The notes under the pieces are model-generated. The model worked only from the letters and a program-made list of their open reading frames with translations. It was not told the DNA's origin and did not search any database. Below, in pieces: positions 6,512 through 11,615 of a stretch of DNA of 11,615 nucleotides (position 1 is its first letter; every line of letters begins with the position of its first letter). Made by a program: the position numbers and the translations under genes. Origin of the DNA: AC-32 sp035455445 (GTDB taxonomy: Bacteria; Actinomycetota; Thermoleophilia; Gaiellales; Gaiellaceae); assembly GCA_035455445.1 (NCBI GenBank), contig DATIFC010000039.1, positions 1-11,615 on the forward strand, in the 5' to 3' direction.

Positions 6512-7203
6512 CTCGGCGGGAGTCTACCAGGCCTCGGGCGCCACACGTCACGCTGGCCGTCGTCCTGCAGGTGCGCGAGGGCCGGCTGCAGGTGCTTCTC
6601 TGGCAGCGGGCGCGGCAGCCGTTCCTCGGAGCGTGGTCGCTCCCGGGCGGCTACCTCGAGGACGACGAGACGCTCGAGCAGTCGATCCGGCGCCACCTGG
6701 CGGTCAAGGTTGACGTGCGCGAGCTCGCGCACCTGGAGCAGCTCGAGACGCTCGGCGACCCCGGCCGCAACCCGCAGGAGCGCGAGCTCGCCACCGCCTA
6801 CCTCGGGCTCGTCCCCGCCGACCTCGACCCCGCGGTGCCGGAGGACACGCGCTGGCACCCGGTCTCGCGCCTCCCGGAGCTCGCCTTCGACCACCGCTCG
6901 ATCGTCCTCGCCGGGCGCGACCGGCTGCGGGCGAAGCTCTCGTACACGAACACCGGCTTCGCGCTCGCGCCGCCGGTCTTCACGATCTCGGAGCTGCGCG
7001 AGCTGTACGTCGCCGCGCTCGGGCACGAGGTCTCCGCGACGAACCTCCAGCGCGTCCTGCTGCGGCGCGGCGTGCTCGAGGCGACCGGCGAGCGGCGCGA
7101 GCCCGGCCGCGCCGGAGGCCGCCCCGCCGCGCTCTACCGCTTCCGCTCGCGCCGGCTCGAGATCACCGACGAGTTCGCGGTGCTGCGCCCGCCGGAGCGC
7201 TAG
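6499..7203 (+). CDS. nrtR: NrtR-like Nudix-related transcriptional regulator with degenerate Nudix box
   Basis: This 234-aa protein has an N-terminal Nudix fold (about 16-145) and a C-terminal winged helix (about 160-215), the layout of NrtR, the ADP-ribose-sensing repressor of NAD biosynthesis and salvage genes. The Nudix core AWSLPGGYLEDDE (45-57) is intact, with G51 and E57. The catalytic helix that should read REUxEExG instead reads RHLAVKVD (65-72), so all three expected glutamates are replaced by H66, V69 and K70. Hydrolysis is therefore unlikely and a ligand-sensing role is expected. The winged helix is FTISELRELYVAALG (161-175) through GGRPAALYRF (206-215). The GTG at 6499 is favoured by the TAGTTT element just upstream; a TTG two codons earlier is possible. 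It is divergent from the NiaP-like transporter, from which its start is 16 bp away. The gene symbol rests on domain layout and context. Confidence 0.82.
   Translation: MGRKPRRESTRPRAPHVTLAVVLQVREGRLQVLLWQRARQPFLGAWSLPGGYLEDDETLEQSIRRHLAVKVDVRELAHLEQLETLGDPGRNPQERELATAYLGLVPADLDPAVPEDTRWHPVSRLPELAFDHRSIVLAGRDRLRAKLSYTNTGFALAPPVFTISELRELYVAALGHEVSATNLQRVLLRRGVLEATGERREPGRAGGRPAALYRFRSRRLEITDEFAVLRPPER
6521..6526 (-). promoter_or_regulatory. Candidate -10 (TAGACT) for the transporter gene
   Basis: Read on the minus strand, TAGACT matches TANNNT. Transcription would start near 6514 and give a leader of about 30 nt that runs across the inverted repeat at 6489-6511. The element lies inside the 5' coding region of the NrtR-like gene, which is unavoidable because the two genes are 16 bp apart. 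Confidence 0.3.
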
Positions 7204-7211
7204 CCGGGGAC

Positions 7212-7226
7212 CGGGCGCAACGCCCG
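7212..7226 (+). terminator. Short hairpin after the NrtR-like gene
   Basis: CGGGCG and CGCCCG form a perfect 6-bp stem around a 3-base CAA loop, starting 8 bases after the stop at 7201-7203. There is no T-run after it, so it is at best a weak terminator or an mRNA 3'-end stabiliser. Confidence 0.35.
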
Positions 7227-7253
7227 CGCGAGCGCGAGCGCATCGGATGAAGC

Positions 7254-7259
7254 TAATCT
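7254..7259 (+). promoter_or_regulatory. Candidate -10 (TAATCT) in the intergenic gap
   Basis: TAATCT fits TANNNT and sits in the only AT-enriched patch (7246-7265) of the gap between the NrtR-like gene and the sulfite-oxidase-like gene. A start near 7266 would give a leader of about 100 nt before the small ORF at 7365. No convincing -35 is seen. Confidence 0.35.
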
Positions 7260-7283
7260 TGCTGGCACCATTCCGCGCCGTCA

Positions 7284-7375
7284 AGTCGCCCAACCCCCCG
7301 GGTGAGGGATGCCGCCGGCGGGCGGCCTCCCTACCGTGGGCGGAAGCGGAAGGAGGAGGGGGTCTTGGGTCGACT
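7284..7375 (+). promoter_or_regulatory. Potentially structured leader with a helix that closes over the start codon
   Basis: Two helices can be drawn. The inner one pairs AGGGA-t-GCCGCC (7305-7316) with GGCGGC-c-TCCCT (7321-7332) around a GGCG loop, with one T.C mismatch. The outer one pairs 7284-7299 with 7358-7375: AGTCG with CGACT, CCCAA with TTGGG, and CCCCC with GGGGG, interrupted by one bulge and one small internal loop. The outer helix includes the TTG start codon at 7365 and abuts the Shine-Dalgarno at 7350-7356, so it could mask translation. I could not match it to any riboswitch class I know. The inner hairpin may instead act as a terminator or barrier between the two convergent genes. 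The pairing is seen in sequence; regulation is inferred, and high GC makes chance pairing easier. Confidence 0.4.
7350..7356 (+). promoter_or_regulatory. Perfect Shine-Dalgarno AAGGAGG of the small ORF
   Basis: AAGGAGG stands 8 bases before the TTG at 7365, the best-placed ribosome binding site in the window. It is the main reason to believe that the 27-codon ORF is translated. Confidence 0.6.
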
Positions 7376-7448
7376 CGGAGGGTTCGTAGTACTCGCGTCT
7401 TTGGCGCTGGCGTTTGTCGCCGTCGCGCTGACGGCGCTCAGGGCGTGA
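7365..7448 (+). CDS. Small single-helix membrane protein (27 aa) or orphan signal peptide
   Basis: TTG opens a 27-codon frame: a short positive N-terminus (MGRLGG), an uninterrupted hydrophobic stretch from about residue 7 to 25 (FVVLASLALAFVAVALTAL), then Arg-Ala and a TGA. The span is the right length for one transmembrane helix, flanked by R3 and R26. It is preceded by a perfect Shine-Dalgarno, a -10-like element and a potentially structured leader. It overlaps the 3' end of the convergent sulfite-oxidase-like gene by 11 bp. I do not recognise it. It may be a genuine membrane micro-peptide, or the surviving signal-peptide start of a secreted protein whose body was lost when the neighbouring gene came to lie here. 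Coding status is plausible, not certain. Confidence 0.45.
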   Translation: MGRLGGFVVLASLALAFVAVALTALRA

Positions 7449-8481
7449 CGGTGACGCGCACCGCCTGCACGGCGTTGTTCGCGTAGCCGCCGAGGTTCCA
7501 GGCGGGCTCCCGCGGCTGCTCGTTCCCGGCGGCGTCCCGCACGCGGCAGCAGAGGACGTGCTCGCCCGGCTCGGCGTCCCAGCGGTACGACCAGCCGCGC
7601 CAAGCCCACGGCTCGCCCTCGGGCTCGAGCTCCGCGGGCGACCAGCTCTCGCCGCCGTCCGTGCTGACCTCGACCGCCTCGACCGGCGCGAGGCCCGACC
7701 AGGCGCGTCCCTCCAGCAGCACCTCGCCCGCCGCCACCACGCGCTCGCGCGTCATGAACTCCGGAATCCCCGGCGGTACCAGCAGCGAGCGCGGCTGCAT
7801 CCGGTCGAGCGGCACGCCCTCCTCGTCCTCGGCGTGCCGCAGGCGGTACGACCACGCGTTCTGGTAGCCCGCGAACGGCGTCTCGACGAGCTCGATCCGC
7901 TCGAGCCACTTGACGTTCGTCATCCCGTACCAGCCGGGGACGACCAGGCGCAGCGGGAAGCCGTGCTGTGGCGGCAGCGGCTCGCCGTTCATCTCGTAGG
8001 CGAGCAGCACCTCGTCGCGCAGCGCCTCCTCGAGCGGCAGCGCGCGCTGGAAGGCCTGCTCCTCCCCGCCCTCGACGCCGCGGTCGAGCCCGGTGCACAG
8101 CACCTCGACGGCGCCGCCGAGGCCCGCCTCCTCGAGCAGCGGCCGCAGCGGAGCCCCGCGCCAGCGCGCCGTGCCGACGGCCTCCAGCAGCCAGGGCTGG
8201 CTGATCGGGCGCGGGTCGAGCCTCGCGCGGCCGTTGCCGGCGCACTCCATCGTCACCGCCGCCTCGACCGCCGCCCGCGCGCGCAGCTCTTCGAGCGAGA
8301 GCACGAGCTCGCGCTCGCCGCGGACGGTCAACCGCCAGGCCTCCGGGTCGACGAACGGGACGTCGTAGTGGATCAGCAGGTAGTGGAGGCCGACCGGCGT
8401 GACGGGGTGGCGCAGCGCCTCGAGCGGCATGCCGTGATTGCGGGCCGCGAGCTGAAGCTCCTCGAGGCTGATCCCCTCCAC
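7438..8481 (-). CDS. Sulfite-oxidase-like molybdopterin-dependent oxidoreductase
   Basis: This 347-aa enzyme has the molybdopterin domain of the sulfite oxidase/nitrate reductase family (about 25-235) followed by an immunoglobulin-like dimerisation domain (about 245-345). The molybdenum-ligating cysteine is C80 in TMECAGNGR. HYLLIHYDVP (33-42) and the VVPGWYGMTNVKWL segment line up with the cofactor pocket. There is no heme domain and no signal peptide or Tat motif, so it is probably a cytosolic heme-free member, oxidising sulfite or a related substrate with an unknown electron acceptor. The start is the GTG at 8481, 4 bp after the ATPase stop, and is consistent with the family beginning SLEELQLAARNHGMPL. 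It is the last gene of a minus-strand operon with the ABC ATPase and permease. It needs Moco, for which the MoaD-like protein 4 kb away might be relevant. Confidence 0.88.
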   Translation of the reverse strand: MEGISLEELQLAARNHGMPLEALRHPVTPVGLHYLLIHYDVPFVDPEAWRLTVRGERELVLSLEELRARAAVEAAVTMECAGNGRARLDPRPISQPWLLEAVGTARWRGAPLRPLLEEAGLGGAVEVLCTGLDRGVEGGEEQAFQRALPLEEALRDEVLLAYEMNGEPLPPQHGFPLRLVVPGWYGMTNVKWLERIELVETPFAGYQNAWSYRLRHAEDEEGVPLDRMQPRSLLVPPGIPEFMTRERVVAAGEVLLEGRAWSGLAPVEAVEVSTDGGESWSPAELEPEGEPWAWRGWSYRWDAEPGEHVLCCRVRDAAGNEQPREPAWNLGGYANNAVQAVRVTVTP

Positions 8482-8485
8482 GCGC

Positions 8486-10018
8486 TCAGCCTACTGCGAC
8501 CGGCTCCGCCGCAAGGGAGAGCTCGCCGTCGGCCTGCTCGATCACGACGGGATCGTGCGTGGCGCAGACGACGGCCGCGCCGCTCTCGTGCGCGAGCGTG
8601 GTGAGCAGCGCCGCGAGGCGGAGCGCGTTCGCCTGGTCGAGCCTCGCGGTCGGCTCGTCGACGAGCAGCAGCGCGGGCCGCACCGCGAGCGCGCGGGCGA
8701 TGGCCACGCGCACCTGCTCGCCCGCGGAGAGGCGCGAGACGCGCTGGCCGGCGCGCTCGGCGAGGCCGACCGCGTCGAGCGCCTCGTGCGGGTCGGCCCT
8801 CAGGCCGCGGATCTCGAGGCCGAGCTCGACGTTCTCGCGCGCGCTGAGGAACGGGACCAGGCCGCTCTGCTGGGGGACGAGCGCGACCTCGCGCCGGCGC
8901 AGCTCGGCGCGGCCGGCCCGGTCGAGCGCCTGCAGCTCGGCGCCGGCGACACGCACCTCGCCCGCGTCGGGAAGGTCGAGCCCCGCGAGCAGGTGCAGGA
9001 GCGTCGTCTTGCCCGCGCCGGACGGGCCGGTGACGACTGTCAGGCGACCGCTCTCGAAGGCGGCGTCGAGCCCGTCGAAGACGTGGGCGGCGGCCGCCCC
9101 TCGGCCGTGGGCCTTCACCACGCCGGAGAGCGTCGCGACCGGGCGGCCCGGAAGGGCGGCGGCCGGGGACGCAGGAGCCTCGGCCCGCAGCCCCTCGCCC
9201 GCGGCGCTGACGACGATCCGGTCGCCGTCGAGCTCCGCGGTCGCCCGCTCGCCGATCCCCGCGCGCTCGAGGAACTCCTGCGGCAGGCGCAGCCAGCCGC
9301 CGCGGCCGACGACGATGGAGCCCTCGCCGGCAACGGTCTCCTCGCTGACGCGCCCGTCGCGGATGTGGACGAAGCGGTCGGCGACCTCCGTCGAGGCCGG
9401 GTCGTGGCTGACGATCACGACCGTGCAGCGCTCGGCCGCAGCGAGCTGCGCGATCGCGGCGTAGACGAGGCGGGCGCTCTCGGCGTCGAGCTCGCCGGTC
9501 GGCTCGTCCGCGAGCAGCAGGCGCGGGCGGTGCGCCAGCGCGGCGCAGAGCGCGACCCGCTGCTGCTCGCCGCCGGAGAGCTGCGCCGGCCGCGACGACG
9601 CCTTCGAGGCGAGCCCGACCCGCGCGAGCAGCTCGCCTGCCCTCGACTCGCGCGCCCCGCGCTCGACGCCGTCGGCGCGCAGGCGCAGCGACACCAGCTC
9701 GCGCGCGGTCAGCTCGGGCGCGAGCGCACGCTCGTAGTGCTGGTCGAGGTAGCCGAGCACCTGCGAGCGGTAGCGGGCGCGGCCGGCGGCGCCGAGGGTG
9801 CGCAGGTCGGAGCCGAGGACGCGCACTGTCCCCGCAGAGGGCAGGTCGAGCCCGGCGAGGATGCGCAGGAAGCTGGTCTTGCCCGCGCCGCTGGGGCCGA
9901 GCACCGTCAGGATCTCGCCCTCCGGGATCGTCAGCGTCAGGCCCTGCAGGGCGGCCGCGTCGCCCTCCGGGGTCGAGTGGACGCGGAAGAGGTCGCGGGC
10001 CTCGACGGCGACGCTCAT
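8486..10018 (-). CDS. Fused double ABC ATPase with AbrB-like insert (LolD/MacB type)
   Basis: This 510-aa protein contains two complete nucleotide-binding domains. Domain 1 has Walker A GPSGAGKT (41-48), Q-loop Q93, signature LSGGEQQ (147-153), Walker B with DEPTGELD (171-178) and switch H205. Domain 2 has Walker A GPSGAGKT (331-338), Q-loop near 383, a variant signature LSAGEQV (430-436), DEPTARLD (454-461) and switch H488. Between them (about 234-271) lies IVVGRGGWLRLPQEFLERAG followed by DGDRIVV, which follows the pattern of the AbrB/MazE swapped-hairpin fold. The ATG at 10018 overlaps the permease stop as ATGA. The pair resembles the MacB/LolCDE class that extrudes or extracts lipids, lipoproteins or peptides rather than importing solutes. 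Fusion of two halves means one polypeptide can serve a single permease. Substrate unknown. Confidence 0.88.
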   Translation of the reverse strand: MSVAVEARDLFRVHSTPEGDAAALQGLTLTIPEGEILTVLGPSGAGKTSFLRILAGLDLPSAGTVRVLGSDLRTLGAAGRARYRSQVLGYLDQHYERALAPELTARELVSLRLRADGVERGARESRAGELLARVGLASKASSRPAQLSGGEQQRVALCAALAHRPRLLLADEPTGELDAESARLVYAAIAQLAAAERCTVVIVSHDPASTEVADRFVHIRDGRVSEETVAGEGSIVVGRGGWLRLPQEFLERAGIGERATAELDGDRIVVSAAGEGLRAEAPASPAAALPGRPVATLSGVVKAHGRGAAAAHVFDGLDAAFESGRLTVVTGPSGAGKTTLLHLLAGLDLPDAGEVRVAGAELQALDRAGRAELRRREVALVPQQSGLVPFLSARENVELGLEIRGLRADPHEALDAVGLAERAGQRVSRLSAGEQVRVAIARALAVRPALLLVDEPTARLDQANALRLAALLTTLAHESGAAVVCATHDPVVIEQADGELSLAAEPVAVG

Positions 10019-11615
10019 CCGGCCTCCCCGTAGCGGGCCGGCACCGGAGCTCGGAAGGCGCGCCAGGTCGCGGCGGTCACGAGGGCGGCGCCGAGCGCGG
10101 CCGCCGCGACGACGCCGAGCAGCAGGAGCGGCCAGTCGGGCGTCAGCTCGAGCGGCGGCTCGGGCGCAGTCGCGTTCGCGGTGAGCTCGACGAAGCGCAC
10201 GACGAGCAGCGAGAGCAGCAGGCCCGTGAGCGCGCCTCCGAAGGCGCCGGCCACGCCGGCGAGCGCCGCGCGAAGGCGGAGTTGCCGGCGCAGGCTCGAG
10301 GGCGGGATGCCCTGCGCCTCCAGGTCGAAGAGCTCTGCGGCCTCGTCGCGACGCTCGCTCACCGCTCCGAGAACGAGCGCGAGCAACGCCAGCGCGACGG
10401 CGGTCAGCGCGGCCGTCTCCAGCATCGCCAGGGCGGCGCGGGCGACGGGCTCCCGCCGCAGCGACGACTCGAGCCGCGACCGCGACGAGACGTCGAGCGC
10501 CGTGAACGGCGGCTTGCGCAGCTTCGCCTCGACGGCCGCGCGCCGGGCGGGTGTCGTGTCGAGCCAGAGCTCGGTCGTGAAGCCGGAGCCGGGGGTGCTC
10601 GTGTTGAGCGCGCTCTCCAGCGCCCGGCGGTCGGCCACGACGAAGTCCGACGTCCCGCTCTGCGGGATCCCCGGGAAGCGGCGCGCGACGGCGGCGACGC
10701 GGAGGACGAGCGGATCGCCGTTGATCGTCACCGGGAGGGTGCGGTCCGGGCCCGCCAGCCGAGCCAGGAAGGGCGAGACGACGGCCGGCAGCCTGAGCCC
10801 GTCGGTCGGCTGGCGCGGCCGGACGTAGGTGTCGACCTCGTTCGTCAGCGTGACGTGGAACCTGAGGCCACCGTCGCGCGAGAGACCGGAGACGCCGACG
10901 GTGCCGATCCAGTCGCCGTAGTCGGTCAGCGGCCTGCCGTCGGCGCGCGGCGGGCCGAGGGTGACCGTGCCGAGGGCCGGGGCGCCGGAATCCGCCCCGC
11001 GCTCCTCGAGCCTCGGCGGCGGCTCGAAGCGGTAGGCGACGAGGCTTCCGCCCCGCGCCTCCAGCGGTACGCGTGCCGTCAGCGTCTGCGGCCGGGGCCC
11101 TTCGTTGCGCGCGAGCCGGATCGGCACGAACGAGCCGTCGCGCGCCTGGACGTACGCGACCAGGCCGAGCACCGTCCGGTGAACCACCATCCGCAGCGAC
11201 AGGCGCTTTGCGTCGTCCGGGAGCCGTGGCCCGCGCAGCGCGACCGGGCGCTGCGGGTCGATCTTGCCCGCGAGCGCTTCCGGGCCCGTCGAGGCGAAGT
11301 CCGCGCGCCAGCCCCCGATCCCGGCGAGCGCGCCCAGCGGCAGGCCGAGGACCGTGATTCCCGTCACGTCCGCGCCGGCGATGCTCCCGGCCAGGCGCGT
11401 CACCGGGCTCACACGCGCGTCGAGGGAGCGCACGACCTGCGGCGTCACCACCGAGCGAACCGGCACCAGCTGCGAGAGGTCCTCGCGGACGATCTGATCG
11501 GCGGGCACGGCGAAGGCGGCCTGCTCGCGCTGGCCCTCGACGAGCGTCGAGCGATAGGACGAGGCGAAGAGCGCGAAGCCGACCGAGACGACGACGAAGG
11601 CTACGGCGACGGAGG
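10015..11615 (-). CDS. FtsX/MacB-type ABC permease, 5' partial
   Basis: The frame runs off the right edge. The GTG at 11508 is not the start, because codons beyond it read as a membrane helix (VAVAFVVVSVGFALFASSY, about 11560-11613) leading straight into the known sequence. 533 codons are present. After this helix comes a large soluble domain (about 11555-10440), expected to be extracytoplasmic, with several beta-rich stretches. It is followed by three hydrophobic segments typical of an FtsX domain: ALTAVALALLALVLGAV, AFGGALTGLLLSLLVV, and WPLLLLGVVAAAALGAALV. The cytoplasmic loop RDEAAELFDLEAQGI between the first two is the usual ATPase-coupling helix region. It precedes the ATPase by an ATGA overlap, so the two are co-translated. 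The missing N-terminal half probably holds a further FtsX unit. Confidence 0.85.
   Translation of the reverse strand, partial: SVAVAFVVVSVGFALFASSYRSTLVEGQREQAAFAVPADQIVREDLSQLVPVRSVVTPQVVRSLDARVSPVTRLAGSIAGADVTGITVLGLPLGALAGIGGWRADFASTGPEALAGKIDPQRPVALRGPRLPDDAKRLSLRMVVHRTVLGLVAYVQARDGSFVPIRLARNEGPRPQTLTARVPLEARGGSLVAYRFEPPPRLEERGADSGAPALGTVTLGPPRADGRPLTDYGDWIGTVGVSGLSRDGGLRFHVTLTNEVDTYVRPRQPTDGLRLPAVVSPFLARLAGPDRTLPVTINGDPLVLRVAAVARRFPGIPQSGTSDFVVADRRALESALNTSTPGSGFTTELWLDTTPARRAAVEAKLRKPPFTALDVSSRSRLESSLRREPVARAALAMLETAALTAVALALLALVLGAVSERRDEAAELFDLEAQGIPPSSLRRQLRLRAALAGVAGAFGGALTGLLLSLLVVRFVELTANATAPEPPLELTPDWPLLLLGVVAAAALGAALVTAATWRAFRAPVPARYGEAG

Noticed and set aside
6483..6530. Longer inverted repeat CAGGTAG ... 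CTACCAG flanking the operator
   Set aside because: The arms match 6 of 7 but are 34 bp apart with no further support; the tighter repeat at 6489-6511 is the better candidate.
6483..6551. N-terminal extension of the transporter by 23 residues
   Set aside because: It overlaps the start of the divergent regulator, and its sequence has no relation to MFS N-termini.
4231..7293. A 1020-codon open frame on the minus strand
   Set aside because: It runs antisense to or out of frame with the Rossmann, transporter and regulator genes. Its product is Arg/Ala/Pro/Gly-rich with no family motifs, a usual by-product of very high GC.
7281..7310. Sigma-28-type (flagellar) promoter in the intergenic gap
   Set aside because: The TCAAGTCG start is suggestive, but no GCCGAT-like -10 follows at the proper distance.
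7260..7375. Known riboswitch such as cobalamin, TPP, ydaO, Moco or c-di-GMP
   Set aside because: None of the conserved boxes I remember for these classes is present, so I leave it as an unassigned structured leader.
8555..10033. A 492-codon plus-strand frame antisense to the ABC ATPase
   Set aside because: Low-complexity Arg/Ala/Glu product with no motif; the minus frame has two full sets of ABC motifs.
11506..11508. GTG as the start of the permease
   Set aside because: In-frame codons beyond it encode a membrane helix continuous with the protein, so the gene extends past the window edge.
1..11615. tRNA, rRNA, CRISPR array, insertion sequence or prophage
   Set aside because: No repeated spacer pattern, transposase motif, terminal repeat or RNA gene signature was seen on either strand.

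Overview
The window is a dense, high-GC (clearly above 65%) chromosomal segment. It has frequent GTG and TTG starts, overlapping stop/start junctions and almost no intergenic DNA. Together with an F420-type PPOX oxidoreductase, this suggests a high-GC actinobacterium, possibly of the Thermoleophilia (Gaiellales/Solirubrobacterales) type. That placement is inference from composition and gene families; no rRNA or marker gene is present. I see no tRNA, rRNA, insertion sequence, CRISPR array or phage gene.

Layout from left to right. (1) A 5'-truncated PLP-dependent group II decarboxylase-like gene on + (1-1203) converges on, and overlaps by 34 bp, a minus-strand pair. That pair is a PPOX/F420 flavin-fold oxidoreductase (2437-2027) coupled by a TTGA overlap to an HMG-CoA lyase family protein (2030-1170). 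(2) From a 33-bp divergent promoter region a four-gene + operon starts: an Asp-box beta-propeller (2471-3550), a MoaD/ThiS-type ubiquitin-like protein ending in Gly-Gly (3541-3789), an unrecognised 156-aa protein (3797-4267) and a Rossmann-fold NAD(P)-binding protein (4264-5136). (3) The operon meets a minus-strand NiaP-like MFS transporter (6482-5133) at a shared CTAG stop. A NrtR-like regulator (6499-7203) diverges from the transporter across only 16 bp; it has a dead Nudix box and a C-terminal winged helix. This looks like a niacin uptake and regulation module. (4) The only real intergenic gap, 7204-7437, holds a terminator-like hairpin, a -10-like element, a potentially structured leader, a perfect Shine-Dalgarno and a 27-codon single-membrane-helix ORF. 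(5) A minus-strand operon runs from the right edge: an FtsX/MacB-type permease (partial, 11615-10015), a fused double ABC ATPase with an AbrB-like insert (10018-8486) and a sulfite-oxidase-like molybdenum enzyme (8481-7438).

The points most worth a second look are these: the ubiquitin-like protein translationally coupled to a beta-propeller, with no activating enzyme in view; the transporter/regulator pair with an inverted repeat across both start regions; the structured leader plus mini-ORF in the single open gap; and the ABC-AbrB-ABC fusion.
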